Below are positions 44,864-54,461 of a DNA stretch of 64,000 bases, piece after piece. The stretch lies in assembly GCA_021806235.1 (NCBI GenBank), contig JAJZXU010000028.1, positions 1-64,000 on the forward strand. Reading direction: 5' to 3'. The number at the start of each line of letters is the position of its first letter. The stretch's first letter is position 1. Origin of the DNA: Thermoplasmata archaeon. Its GTDB lineage: Archaea; Thermoplasmatota; Thermoplasmata; Thermoplasmatales; Thermoplasmataceae. A program made the translations under genes and the position numbers. The notes under the pieces are model-generated. The model saw only the letters and a program-made list of their open reading frames with translations, was not told where the DNA came from and searched no databases.

Positions 44864-45835
44864 TTACTGGGCTGCAGCTATTCTGTAACCAAGTACGTTT
44901 GCAAACTGTGCATCTTCTGGGAGTACTTTAACCATATGCCCTGGAGCCAGTTCCTCAAGTTTATGTCCCACAAGGACTGATCCACCGCCAACAGGTATAA
45001 GTGAGGTTATTCTGTCTATATCCTCCCTTAAATTTCCCCTGATTTCATCTATTATATTCTGTGCAAGTTCGTTTAAAAGAGGTTCAGAAACTATCGGTCC
45101 ACCCACCTCTTTCTGTTTAAAAACAACCTTCTGTGATATTGCCTCCCTTGCAACATCAGCAGGAACAATAAACCCGGTTTCTCTGGCTATTTCCTTACTT
45201 ATTCCAGAAACAACATCACCCACGCCAGCCTGAATGCTGAATGATGACTCAACCATCGGCTCAAAATTTTTAAGGTTTATTGATAGTACATCTGTTGTTT
45301 TAAAACCTATATCAACTATAACGCCGTTCCCATACTGCTGTTTTATTAATCCCTTATCTAGCAGGTATATGGCAGCTCCAACTCCCTGGGGTCTTAACAC
45401 AAGTTTTGATATTTTAAATTTCTGTTCCTCACCTGTGGTCGCCTTTATTTTTAATTCCTTACCCTCAAATAATTTTTTTGCTGTTTCATTTTCCCTATCA
45501 AATGCTCCTAACTGTGTACCGCTGGCAACTGTTACTTCTGTAGTCTGTGAATTTTTACCGGATGCACTTGTCCATAATGCTGCTGCCATAAGTGGTAATG
45601 CATTTTTATCCGAAAGCCTTCCATCACCCTGAGGTTCTCTTATATTTACACCTATAGCGTTGTCACCAAATGCGAAAGAAGGTTCATCGTCTATAGATAA
45701 AATCGGTATATTACCGCCTATTCCCCAGTTACGTGCTTCCGTTGTAATCCATCTTGATGGGAACTTCTCCATTTTATTATTATCACCAACAACCTTTGTA
45801 TCTCCATAGCCTAAATCCATTCCAACAATTACCAA
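44864..45835 (-). CDS. Archaeal actin-like protein of the Ta0583/ParM type
   Basis: 323 residues, closely resembling Thermoplasma acidophilum Ta0583: GMDLGYGDTKV (phosphate 1 loop), FPSRW, NWGIGG, PQGDGRL, LRPQGVGAAIYLL, VIVDIGFKTTDVL (phosphate 2), and SLIPVGGGS (adenosine loop). Ta0583 assembles into filaments with ATP and is related to plasmid ParM and MreB; roles in shape or DNA segregation are proposed. The start is TTG 45835 (LVIVGMDLG), which aligns with the Thermoplasma start and has a GGTGAT site 5-6 bases upstream. Confidence 0.9.
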   Translation of the reverse strand: MVIVGMDLGYGDTKVVGDNNKMEKFPSRWITTEARNWGIGGNIPILSIDDEPSFAFGDNAIGVNIREPQGDGRLSDKNALPLMAAALWTSASGKNSQTTEVTVASGTQLGAFDRENETAKKLFEGKELKIKATTGEEQKFKISKLVLRPQGVGAAIYLLDKGLIKQQYGNGVIVDIGFKTTDVLSINLKNFEPMVESSFSIQAGVGDVVSGISKEIARETGFIVPADVAREAISQKVVFKQKEVGGPIVSEPLLNELAQNIIDEIRGNLREDIDRITSLIPVGGGSVLVGHKLEELAPGHMVKVLPEDAQFANVLGYRIAAAQ

Positions 45836-45840
45836 TTTAA

Positions 45841-45846
45841 ATCACC
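45841..45846 (-). promoter_or_regulatory. Ribosome-binding site deciding a TTG start
   Basis: Minus-strand GGTGAT lies about six bases before the TTG at 45835. It fixes the start of the actin-like gene at the TTG instead of the internal ATG five codons later. Confidence 0.55.
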
Positions 45847-46053
45847 AACCTTATCTCTCATCCTTTAAAAGAATAGGTTAAATATATTTAAATGTTTGTT
45901 TAACTTTATTAGTAATTTTTGGTATTCATATATATAAATTGCATAAATTATTTCACCCCGCTTCACATTTTATCATATTACTGGTATTTATTTATCGTTT
46001 TTACACAAATTGAAATTATTAGTGTATGGTACAGAATATATTATTGGATAAAA

Positions 46054-46812
46054 TTAATAAATCTTTTTTCCTATTATTACAAGCCATTTTTTAATAAATG
46101 TTTCATTTCTACTATCCCATGAAATATCTTTTAAAAAATCTTCAGAGGCATTTAAAATGAAATCTCTACATTTCTTTCCTGTATCGGAATTTACAGATAC
46201 AGGCCTTAACCACTCTGAAAATGGTATCACCTTATTGAAGCTATATAACTGAACAACATCGAAATTATTATTTTCAAATATATTAATCCATCCTGATTTT
46301 GACAGCATTTCAACATGTGACCTGTCCCTTATTTTTTCAAGGTCATTTAATGTATCTATGGATCTATTATAGGTGGTCATGTCATCTATACCGAATAATC
46401 CATTATTTTTTAACACCCGGCATGATTCTTTCATAACTTTATTTTTATCATGAAAATGATGTGCCGCCCTTCTACACGTTATTACATCAAAGTAACTGTC
46501 ATTAAATTCCATGTGTTCTGCATTTTCATTGATAAACCCAATATTATCCAGAGAATTTTGATTTGCAAGTTTTTTAGCCTCATTTATCATATTATCCGTA
46601 ATATCTATCGCTATTACCCTTTTTATGTGTTTTGCCAGTTCTATTGCTGTAAATCCCGTACCGGTTGCAATATCAAGGCCGGTATAATTGTCTTTTAAAT
46701 TTAATGAATTAATTAAAATCTTTAAATCATCATCATTTGCATGTGATTTGCTGGTTGCATAGCTATTAGCATTTTTATTAAAAAAATCTTCTGTTTCCTT
46801 ATATTTATCCAT
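46054..46812 (-). CDS. SAM-dependent methyltransferase (UbiE/Coq5-like)
   Basis: 252 residues. Motif I YTGLDIATGTGFTAIELA (39-56), post-I VIAIDITDNMINEAK, motif II NAEHMEFNDSYFDVITCRRAAHHF and motif III VLKNNGLFGIDDM follow the class I order, and the EHMEF-NDSYFDV and AAHHFHD segments are those of UbiE-type and small-molecule methyltransferases. It may act in quinone or secondary metabolism; the substrate is not certain. Single gene with a TATA-like tataattta ahead of the ATG. Confidence 0.8.
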   Translation of the reverse strand: MDKYKETEDFFNKNANSYATSKSHANDDDLKILINSLNLKDNYTGLDIATGTGFTAIELAKHIKRVIAIDITDNMINEAKKLANQNSLDNIGFINENAEHMEFNDSYFDVITCRRAAHHFHDKNKVMKESCRVLKNNGLFGIDDMTTYNRSIDTLNDLEKIRDRSHVEMLSKSGWINIFENNNFDVVQLYSFNKVIPFSEWLRPVSVNSDTGKKCRDFILNASEDFLKDISWDSRNETFIKKWLVIIGKKIY

Positions 46813-46903
46813 TTTTATAAATTATATATTTATATTTAATATTAACCATAATATAGTAATTATAAATTATTATAAATGAATTTTAACCCTTCACCAGAAA
46901 ATT

Positions 46904-46975
46904 TTACAATTTTCCCACAGGTACTGCATAATAATCTATCAATGGGATATCAAAAATTTTATCATTAACAGCCAT
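46904..46975 (-). CDS. Possible 23-residue peptide downstream of the APC permease
   Basis: ATG at 46975 (minus) opens MAVNDKIFDIPLIDYYAVPV and three more residues, then TAA. It starts 11 bases after the permease stop, with a GGAGG run about 14 bases upstream that is itself inside the permease gene's end. The composition is protein-like, but it may be a truncated remnant or chance. Confidence 0.2.
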   Translation of the reverse strand: MAVNDKIFDIPLIDYYAVPVGKL

Positions 46976-46986
46976 TTTATTTATTG

Positions 46987-48450
46987 TTATTCCTCCAGTA
47001 ATTTTGACCTTATGTAACTATCCAGATCTGCATCATATGCCTTTCTTGCAACGATAAATATTAGATAACCCGCAATAGCTGAGACAAACAATTGAAATGT
47101 TGGCTGTAGATAAATAGACACTCCGGGAGTATATATTACAGATGGTATCATTATAGCTGCAACTATTATGCCTGCTATGGCCGCAACGATCATTGCAGTG
47201 CCAGATACAACGTTCTCCCAATCCTTTTTTTCCTTTTTTAATTTTATTTTTATTACACCGATGCCGAGTACAGCTATTACAATAAGTATGGATATTGATC
47301 TTAAAACTATAACCGTTATTCCAATAACTGATGTATCTATTAGAAATAACGATGCAAGTACTGCAGTTATCAAAATTGCAACATCCGGGGCTTTATGCCT
47401 GTTGGTATGCCTTATGCCCTGGGGAAATATTTTATCCTCTGAAAACGCAAACATTGTTCTGCTACTGACCATCATTCCGGGGGCTAGTGTCTTTGCCAGA
47501 ATAATTGTGATAATTATTGAGATAAAAATACCCACAATTCTTGGAGTTACCAAACCTATGATCCCGGGAACTGTTGCATAATATGAATGCCCGGAATTTA
47601 TAATGCCAATAATTAAATTTGCATGTGCTACATGGAAAATAGCATATGCCACGGATGTAAATAATATTATAGCCGTTAACCATGCATATATTATTCCACG
47701 TGGCATGTTTTTCTTTGCATTTTTACTTTCACCTCCAAGCATGGGTGCCCCACTTAGCCCTCCGTAGGCAAATATGAATAGGGTTACTGTACCTAAAAAT
47801 CCACCAATGGTAAATCCGGGTATTATGGATGTTGGAGTATTACCGTGGAATACATTTGATGACAGCAATGAAGAAAATGTAGCATCCGATGTTGTTAATC
47901 CAAAATATATGTTTATCACCGCACTTAAGATTATTACACTGAACAATGCTATAACAAATATTCCGTAATTTTTTACACCGGAATAGTGTAATAAAAACAC
48001 TGTCCAGATGGCTATTATACCTATAACAATATGCCCGTATAGTGTTGCAAACCATGAACCGGAACCAATGCCCATAAGAATCAGTGTTGAAGCCAGTGTA
48101 TCACCTATAGTATATGCTATAAATCCCATGGCTGCAGTCACACCAATCCACCATATAAATTGAACTATAAATCCTATCATTGGAGACACACTTCTCGACA
48201 TCCATGCATACTCACCGCCACTACTATTCTCGACCCTGCTGTATCTCTGGAACATATATACTTTCGGAATTAAAATTAGGCCTGTAATAAACATGGCAAG
48301 TGGTACAAGATTTCCCACGTTGGGATAGGCACTAAGGGAGTCTATAGCAACATAATTTATGCCTGACCCATATTCCTGGGAAACTGCTGATGCCATAATA
48401 GCAAGTGGACCAAGCACTTTTGCAAGTCTTAAAGCCTGTGAACTCTTCAT
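46987..48450 (-). CDS. APC superfamily amino acid transporter
   Basis: 487 residues, about 12 spans. ALRLAKVLGPLAIMASAVSQEYGSG begins the protein; SGGEYAWMSRSVSPMIGF is the conserved first-loop motif; FAYGGLSGAPMLGGESKNAKKNMPRG is the TM6 region and loop of APC carriers. It faces away from a PLP-dependent decarboxylase gene across 153 bases. Permease plus decarboxylase is the arrangement of amino-acid-dependent acid resistance or of amino acid use, so exchange of an amino acid for its decarboxylated product is a reasonable idea. Confidence 0.83.
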   Translation of the reverse strand: MKSSQALRLAKVLGPLAIMASAVSQEYGSGINYVAIDSLSAYPNVGNLVPLAMFITGLILIPKVYMFQRYSRVENSSGGEYAWMSRSVSPMIGFIVQFIWWIGVTAAMGFIAYTIGDTLASTLILMGIGSGSWFATLYGHIVIGIIAIWTVFLLHYSGVKNYGIFVIALFSVIILSAVINIYFGLTTSDATFSSLLSSNVFHGNTPTSIIPGFTIGGFLGTVTLFIFAYGGLSGAPMLGGESKNAKKNMPRGIIYAWLTAIILFTSVAYAIFHVAHANLIIGIINSGHSYYATVPGIIGLVTPRIVGIFISIIITIILAKTLAPGMMVSSRTMFAFSEDKIFPQGIRHTNRHKAPDVAILITAVLASLFLIDTSVIGITVIVLRSISILIVIAVLGIGVIKIKLKKEKKDWENVVSGTAMIVAAIAGIIVAAIMIPSVIYTPGVSIYLQPTFQLFVSAIAGYLIFIVARKAYDADLDSYIRSKLLEE

Positions 48451-48603
48451 AGACGTATAATTGCAAGTTATATATAAATATATAGTAAAAATATTTGCAA
48501 TTTTTTATTTTCTATATTGTTTATTAATAAATATTTCTATGGAATACTGATAATATTCCGGATAAAATGGTAAAGGTTTTTTAATATAAATGCATATTAC
48601 ATT

Positions 48604-50001
48604 ATGTTAAAAAATTTTCCGGAGAAGGCTGAAACGTTGGAAAACATAATGGGAAGATTAAATGAATATGGCAGAAATGATATAAAAAATAGCAGGGGAA
48701 GATTATTCACATATTTTTATGATCCTGGAATAAATTTACTTGATCAGACCTCGGAAATATTCTTAAATTTTTATAATAGAAATGGAATGGATTATCACGC
48801 TTTTCCGAGTACACTGAAAATAGAAAATGATGTTATTGCCATGATGGGGTCATTAATGCACGGTAATGATAATTTGGCAGGTACATTCACAACAGGCGGC
48901 ACTGAAAGCATAATGCTCGCAGTCAAATCTGCACGTGATAAATATTTTGAAAACCATAACGGAATTCCAGAAATTGTTATGCCTGTTACGGCCCATCCAG
49001 CATTCGGAAAGGCTGCGGAATATTTAGGGTTAAAAACTGTTATATTGCCTGTGAATGATAAATATATAATGGATACTGAAGAATTAAAAAACAGTATAAA
49101 TGATAATACCGCAATGATAGTTGCATCTGCACCATCCTTTCCATATGGTGTAATTGACCCTGTAAAAGAAGCATCTGAAATAGCTATGGATAAAAACAAA
49201 TGGCTGCATGTGGATGCATGTGTTGGTGGCATGATACTGCCGTTTTTAAAGGATCTTGAAATAGGAATGGAGAAATTTGATTTTTCCCTGCCTGGAGTTA
49301 GTTCTATATCAATAGACTTACACAAATACGGTTTTACGCCCAAGGGTTCATCTGTAATTTTATATAAAAACAGGGAATTAAGAAAACACCAGATCTACGT
49401 TAATGCAAGATGGCCAGGATACCCCATGTCAAATTCCGGGTTACAGGCAACAAAATCCGCAGGCCCACTGGCAGGTACATGGGCAATTTTAAATTTTCTT
49501 GGAAGAAATGGCTATGATAAACTGGCAGAAAAAACGTTGAAGGCATATAGAATAATAAGTAAGGGAATAAGTTCCAGCGGGTTTAAAATTGTGGGAAAAC
49601 CAGATGCAACAATATTTGCATTCACCGGAGATAACATCTTTGACACCGGTGTAAAAATGATAGAAAATGGATGGTACCCACAGATCCAGCCTGCAAATGT
49701 AAAAATGGGCCTGCCACCTTCAGTGCATCTTAATATATGCCCCGTCCATTTAGAGGTTGCAGACGAATTTCTCGATACACTTAAGGCAATAAAAAATAAT
49801 AATCATAATACAGATGAAAATAAACTTGAAATGTTAAAATTAAAAAATAAATACGAAACTGTTGATAAGCTTGTGAAAATGATCAAGGAAGATAATAATA
49901 AAACAATTCTGTTCCACATACTGAGGAATTTTGATTACAATACAGGTGAGAACATCTTCAGGATTATCACGGATGAAGATTTTACAGCCTCAAAAAACTA
50001 A
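48604..50001 (+). CDS. PLP-dependent group II decarboxylase / sphingosine-1-phosphate lyase-like
   Basis: 465 residues, fold-type I. FTTGGTESIMLAV (95-107) binds the phosphate, H131 in VTAHPAFGKAAEY stacks on PLP, WLHVDACVGG holds D204 for the pyridine nitrogen, and SIDLHKYGF places the Schiff-base lysine at K241. The HVDACVGG and HKYG forms resemble the S1P-lyase and archaeal glutamate/tyrosine/aspartate decarboxylase group. The about 70-residue C-terminal extension (after IKNNN) is highly charged. Divergent from an APC permease. The exact amino acid or phospho-base cannot be read. Confidence 0.83.
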   Translation: MLKNFPEKAETLENIMGRLNEYGRNDIKNSRGRLFTYFYDPGINLLDQTSEIFLNFYNRNGMDYHAFPSTLKIENDVIAMMGSLMHGNDNLAGTFTTGGTESIMLAVKSARDKYFENHNGIPEIVMPVTAHPAFGKAAEYLGLKTVILPVNDKYIMDTEELKNSINDNTAMIVASAPSFPYGVIDPVKEASEIAMDKNKWLHVDACVGGMILPFLKDLEIGMEKFDFSLPGVSSISIDLHKYGFTPKGSSVILYKNRELRKHQIYVNARWPGYPMSNSGLQATKSAGPLAGTWAILNFLGRNGYDKLAEKTLKAYRIISKGISSSGFKIVGKPDATIFAFTGDNIFDTGVKMIENGWYPQIQPANVKMGLPPSVHLNICPVHLEVADEFLDTLKAIKNNNHNTDENKLEMLKLKNKYETVDKLVKMIKEDNNKTILFHILRNFDYNTGENIFRIITDEDFTASKN

Positions 50002-50040
50002 CAAATCAAATAATAAAAATTACCATATAATATATTTTAA

Positions 50041-50170
50041 TCTTCAGGAGCAATATATGCAACAGGGATTCATACCATAGTTCTGGGATTTATCTGTAAA
50101 TTCGGGCGTTAACCTTATTTTTGTTTTAAATGTCCTGTAATTTTCCTTTACATCATATTTTATGTATGGG
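50041..50170 (-). pseudogene. Deleted copy of the 55.2-55.6 kb locus
   Basis: Three blocks match the locus at 55.2-55.6 kb in order and orientation: aggagcaatatatgcaacag (50046; cf. 55209), catagttctgggatttatct (50076; cf. 55349) and ttttgttttaaatgtcctgt (50119; cf. 55524), the last continuing to about 50160. The DNA between the blocks in the other copy (about 110 and 140 bases) is missing. The minus-strand blocks are parts of the four-TM membrane protein gene; the first block reads in the plus direction as GAIYATGI with synonymous differences between the copies. Confidence 0.75.
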
Positions 50171-50189
50171 TTAAATTAAGCAGGTTGTT

Positions 50190-50972
50190 CTATCTGGCGG
50201 TATACCCATAATCCATTGTAAATACAGCACCGTTTACAGCATAAGCATTCCCGGAGCAGAGATATAATACAAGATTGGCAATGTCCCCCGGTTCTAGAAG
50301 TTTTTTAACCGGTGAGTCACGCATCAACACTTCGGAGATAACCTGTTCCTTTTTAACATTCATGATTTCTGCCTGACTTTTAATTTGTTTCTGTACCAGA
50401 CTGGTATTAACATATGTGGGAGCTATTGCATTACATGTTATGCCATGTAATATTCCCTCTAATGCAATAGCTTTTGTCATTCCAACCATTGCATGTTTGG
50501 CCGTTACATATGCAACTTTATTGGGTGAAGCCACCAATCCGTGTATAGAATCTATATTTATTATTCTCCCCCATTGCCTTTCCATCATTATTTTATAGGA
50601 ATATTTAGAAATGAGGAAAGCTGAAATTACCATTAAATTTATCATATTTTCAAATACATCATCCGGGAATTCATCCAGTGGTGCAACATGCTGGTAACCG
50701 GCATTGTTTATCAGAATATCAATCCTTCCAAATAAAGTGCCAGCTTTCTCCATAATGTATTCGCATTTTTTAATATCACTAAGATCAGCTTCAATAAATG
50801 CAAGATTGTGTTTTTCTGCCTGAAACTTCTTCCCCTCTTCTACATTTTTATCTATAATTATAACCCTATTGCCATTTTCTAAAAATGATTCAGCTATTGA
50901 TCTGCCTATACCCTCTGCCCCACCAGTTATTAAAACAACCCTATCTGGATTAATAAAATTATTATTTGCCAT
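50190..50972 (-). CDS. 3-hydroxybutyrate dehydrogenase (SDR)
   Basis: 260 residues. NAD site TGGAEGIGRS; the substrate-specific signature of the BDH group appears as NNAGYQHVAPLDEFPDDVF and IDSIHGLVASPNKVAYVTAKHAMVGMTKAIALEG, containing the catalytic Ser, Tyr and Lys; ITCNAIAPTYVNTSLVQKQI follows, and VNGAVFTMDYGYTAR ends it. It should interconvert 3-hydroxybutyrate and acetoacetate, the product of tyrosine breakdown elsewhere in this window. Adjacent upstream, divergently, is a zinc alcohol dehydrogenase. Confidence 0.88.
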   Translation of the reverse strand: MANNNFINPDRVVLITGGAEGIGRSIAESFLENGNRVIIIDKNVEEGKKFQAEKHNLAFIEADLSDIKKCEYIMEKAGTLFGRIDILINNAGYQHVAPLDEFPDDVFENMINLMVISAFLISKYSYKIMMERQWGRIINIDSIHGLVASPNKVAYVTAKHAMVGMTKAIALEGILHGITCNAIAPTYVNTSLVQKQIKSQAEIMNVKKEQVISEVLMRDSPVKKLLEPGDIANLVLYLCSGNAYAVNGAVFTMDYGYTAR

Positions 50973-51140
50973 ATTCCTATATAAGTATTATTTATACTTA
51001 AACATTTTTTACCTTACCACCCTGCAGATTTTACAGTATTTTCATAAAAAAGCTTAATACCGGTAATTAAGCAAAAATTATTGCCTTGAGAGTGTGTTTA
51101 TTAGGCACCACTGCGTAATGAATAGGTGTTGTGAGTTAAT

Positions 51141-51150
51141 TTTAAATACA
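51141..51150 (+). promoter_or_regulatory. TATA box of the alcohol dehydrogenase gene
   Basis: tttaaataca lies 19-28 bases ahead of ATG 51169, the distance for a leaderless transcript. It argues against the long N-terminal extension from 51094. Confidence 0.55.
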
Positions 51151-51168
51151 CTTACAATATATATTTTT

Positions 51169-52218
51169 ATGAAAGCCGCCAGATTAATTAAACAGGGAAA
51201 CGATCTTACCATTGCTGATGTTGAATTCTCCCAACCTAAAGGAAAGCAAGTACTCGTAAAAGTTAGGTCCGCTGGGGTATGCCATAGTGATGTTCATTAT
51301 AAAAATGGAAAATGGGGGGAGTATACACCAGAAAGTTTGGGTTTTTCACGACCATCCCTACCACTTACCCTTGGGCATGAAATTGCCGGAACTATTGAAG
51401 AGATAGGAGATGATGTAATGGGCTTAACACCAAACCAGCCTGTAGCAGTAAATCCATGGGAAGGTGAAGGACAGTGTTATTATTGTTCTATAGGTGAAGA
51501 GCAGATGTGTGATAACCCTCAAAGACTTGGTATAAACATTGATGGCGGATATGCGGAATATGTACTTGTTCCTGATAGTAGATATCTTAAGTTAATAAAG
51601 CATTTATCATATGACGATGCTGCGGTTTTAACCTGTTCAGGGGTAACAACGTATAGGGCAATAAAGGAAATTGGTATAGCACCAGATAAAAAATTTCTAA
51701 TTGTAGGTTCTGGTGGGGGTCTGGGTACTATGGCATTAAAAATTGGAAAAGTACTTGGCATAGGGGAACTGATAGGTGTTGATATCAATGACAAAGCTAT
51801 AGAGGCAACTAAAGAGGCTGGAGCGGATTTTGGAATAAATGCAATGTCAGAAAATGTGGAAAAGGAAGTTATGGATATTACAGATGGTCATGGAGTGGAT
51901 GGTATAATAGATCTGTCCAGTTCTCAAAAAACACTGGATGTATACCCAAAACTTCTATCTAAATTAGGAACATATATAATGGTAGGGCAGTTTGGTGCCC
52001 AATTAAATATGAATGCAGTAACTGCTGTTAGAAAAGCGATAAGATTTAAGGGTACCTATACTGGAAATCATAAGGACTTTGTGGAGGTCATAGATCTTGC
52101 AGAAAATAAACACATAAAACCCAATGTTAAGTATGTTGGCAATTTAGAGAAAGTTAATGAAGCCCTTAAAAACCTGGAGGATTTAAAAGTGTCAGGCAGG
52201 CAGGTTGTTAGGCCATAA
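51169..52218 (+). CDS. adh: Zinc-containing NAD(P)-dependent alcohol dehydrogenase
   Basis: 349 residues, much like the Sulfolobus enzyme. Catalytic zinc ligands C38 (GVCHSD), H70 and E71 (TLGHEIAG); structural zinc E100, C103, C106, C114 (EGQCYYCSIGEEQMCDNP), with Glu replacing the usual first Cys exactly as in the Sulfolobus enzyme. The nucleotide fold is VGSGGGLGTMALKI with a basic-poor loop after strand 2 (GVDINDKA), favouring NAD. It oxidises primary/secondary alcohols or reduces aldehydes. The ATG at 51169 fits both the TATA box and the conserved MKAARL start. Confidence 0.93.
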   Translation: MKAARLIKQGNDLTIADVEFSQPKGKQVLVKVRSAGVCHSDVHYKNGKWGEYTPESLGFSRPSLPLTLGHEIAGTIEEIGDDVMGLTPNQPVAVNPWEGEGQCYYCSIGEEQMCDNPQRLGINIDGGYAEYVLVPDSRYLKLIKHLSYDDAAVLTCSGVTTYRAIKEIGIAPDKKFLIVGSGGGLGTMALKIGKVLGIGELIGVDINDKAIEATKEAGADFGINAMSENVEKEVMDITDGHGVDGIIDLSSSQKTLDVYPKLLSKLGTYIMVGQFGAQLNMNAVTAVRKAIRFKGTYTGNHKDFVEVIDLAENKHIKPNVKYVGNLEKVNEALKNLEDLKVSGRQVVRP

Positions 52219-52916
52219 ATACAGAAATATCCTGTTTACTATTTTTTTTCTTCATAATACTGCTACACAATTTTTTGTATATGGAATTTCAAAAATATTG
52301 TCGTATATGTAAGTAAATAATAAACATAATATACTTTTCACCGTATTTTTAAAATAGAAATACCATATGTATTTTTATATTTTACCCCCAACTCCGTTCA
52401 TTTTATATGGCATGATATAATATTTTTAAATCCTGTTGTTACTACCTATTTTACTAATTTTGAGAATAAAAATTATTACACAACTATTTATATAAATAGT
52501 GTGTATATATTATATGATAATATTTCATATTGGACAATAAAGTATAATACTCAGAAGTATAATCCATTTTTCTGGATTCGGGCTCCTATCAAAAATCAAG
52601 AAATACTGATTAGAAGAACAACAAAACAGTGAGATTCAAAAAAGCAAATGAATCTATAATTGATCTAAATATAAACCCCGGCATGTTATGTAAAAAACGG
52701 TAAGTTAAGGTTTAATGGAATAATTTAGACAACAGCACTATGGCGGTCATTAACTGTTATCTTTTTCGAGTTGAAATTGAATTTTATAAGAAAAAAGATG
52801 TAAATTATCGGTTCCACACTGCAGAAATGCACAAAATTTCTAACAACGGCGATTGCCATAGTAACAATAGATATATTTAAGTATAGAATATAATTACTAC
52901 TTAAAATGGTGTTTTC
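52219..52916. other. 700-base gene-poor region with possible transposase relics
   Basis: It holds a hairpin (aatcca/tggatt, 52561-52578) and scattered protein-like frames, for example MAVINCYLFRVEIEFYKKKD from 52740 and IFLDSGSYQKSRNTD near 52568. FRVEIEF with following basic residues recalls the end of IS4/IS5-type transposases, but the match is weak. The promoter of the following MFS gene (tatatttaag near 52872) lies at its right end. Confidence 0.3.
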
Positions 52917-54335
52917 ATGAAAGAAAATAGTTATGATGAAAAGACGGCTATGTATATAGCGAGAGTTAATAGATTGCCAAAAAACGCCCTTAAGGCACCA
53001 ATAATTATAGCCCTGGCGTTTGGATATTTTATTGCATTATATGATGTAATTGATGTTGGACTTGCACTTCCATATATCACGCTTAGTGGCGTTTCATTGA
53101 CATCATCACAGGCATCTTTTATAGCATCTATGGGGTTATTTGGATATATTCCCGGTGCAATATTTCTGTCTATTTTAGCTGATAAGATTGGTAGAAAACC
53201 AGGACTGATGATAACTGCATCAATTACTGCTATAGGAAGCCTTGGAAATGCTTTTTCTATAAATTATTTAATGTTGGTAGTATTCAGATTTATAACAGGA
53301 ATGGGCATAGGTGGTGATTTAATATTAGTTATCGTGTATCTGGTTGAAATGGTACCTACCAAGGGAAGAGGACATTATGTAAACATAGTATATATAGTTG
53401 GATGGGCAGGTTTAGGCCTGGGGCCATTAATCGCTTCCGAAATAGTACTGTTAATTCCAGCTACTGGGTGGAGGATAGTATTTGCAATAGGCGGAGTTCT
53501 GGCGGTAATGGTTGTAGTAATAAGGGAAACTGCCCCAGAAACAGTAAGATTCCTTGGTGTTAAGAAAAGATATGATGAACTGGAAAAGGTAGTTTCTGAA
53601 ATGGAAAGAACAGCAATGAAGAAGGCACATATAACGTCATTGCCAGAACCAGTGCCTGATAAATTTACATACAGTGAACGAAAAAATCCTTTAAGTGTAT
53701 TTAAGGACAAAAAATATAGAAAGAGGATAATTGCAGTATTTATAACAATATTCTTCTTTTACTGGGGTGAATATCCATATCTAGCTTTGATGACAACCTA
53801 TACAAAAAGCGTTCTTCTCTATACTCCAGCACAGGAAAACACAGTAATATTATATTTTGGACTGGCAGGCATAGCAACATTCCTTGGAGCCATAGGCATA
53901 AGGCTGGTACTGGAAAAAATACACAGAGGAAAGCTTGTTACCTTTAGCAATGGTGTAGGCATGCTGCTGGGAATTGTAATTGTCGTGTACGGTGCAGTTA
54001 CTAGAAACCTGTTAATAATGTTTGTAGGAATGTTGCTAACAAACTTTATTGGAGTTGGATGGAGCAACCAGCTGAACTATTTAAATGGTTCAGAAAATGT
54101 TCCATCAGATGCACGTGCAACTGCGTTTTCACTTCAGGACGGGTTGGGTCATTTAGGGGCCGGAATCTCACTGCTTTTGCTGTTTCCATTAATTGCAGTT
54201 GTTGGAGGTTATGTAGGATGGATTATATACCAGGTACCAATGGTGATTGCGGCAATTGCCCTGATATTCATACTGCCTAATACTTTAAATAAAAACTTAG
54301 AAAATATAAATGAAGCGAGTGCGGCAGAAGAATAA
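52917..54335 (+). CDS. MFS transporter (metabolite:H+ symporter type)
   Basis: 472 residues, 12 spans, with a GGTG ribosome site (52908-52911). Motif A SILADKIGRKPGLM after TM2; RFITGMGIGGDLILVIVYLVEMVPTKGRG after TM4; a central cytosolic loop of about 60 residues with KKRYDELEKVVSEMERTAMKK. The C-terminal half has a PSDARATAFSLQDGLGHLGAG segment. Proton-coupled uptake of an organic acid or sugar is expected. It is the last intact gene before the second accessory zone. Confidence 0.85.
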   Translation: MKENSYDEKTAMYIARVNRLPKNALKAPIIIALAFGYFIALYDVIDVGLALPYITLSGVSLTSSQASFIASMGLFGYIPGAIFLSILADKIGRKPGLMITASITAIGSLGNAFSINYLMLVVFRFITGMGIGGDLILVIVYLVEMVPTKGRGHYVNIVYIVGWAGLGLGPLIASEIVLLIPATGWRIVFAIGGVLAVMVVVIRETAPETVRFLGVKKRYDELEKVVSEMERTAMKKAHITSLPEPVPDKFTYSERKNPLSVFKDKKYRKRIIAVFITIFFFYWGEYPYLALMTTYTKSVLLYTPAQENTVILYFGLAGIATFLGAIGIRLVLEKIHRGKLVTFSNGVGMLLGIVIVVYGAVTRNLLIMFVGMLLTNFIGVGWSNQLNYLNGSENVPSDARATAFSLQDGLGHLGAGISLLLLFPLIAVVGGYVGWIIYQVPMVIAAIALIFILPNTLNKNLENINEASAAEE

Positions 54336-54461
54336 TTTTTTATAAATATTTTTTAATTACAATATTTTTTGATGTTATAATTTTTTGTTATGTATCTATA
54401 GAAGTACTATATAATGTATGAACATATTCATGAAAATAGTAAAGTATATATATATAAATCA

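Noticed and set aside
51094-51168. 25-residue N-terminal extension of the alcohol dehydrogenase
   Set aside because: The TATA box lies inside it and the conserved start MKAARL fits a leaderless transcript from 51169.
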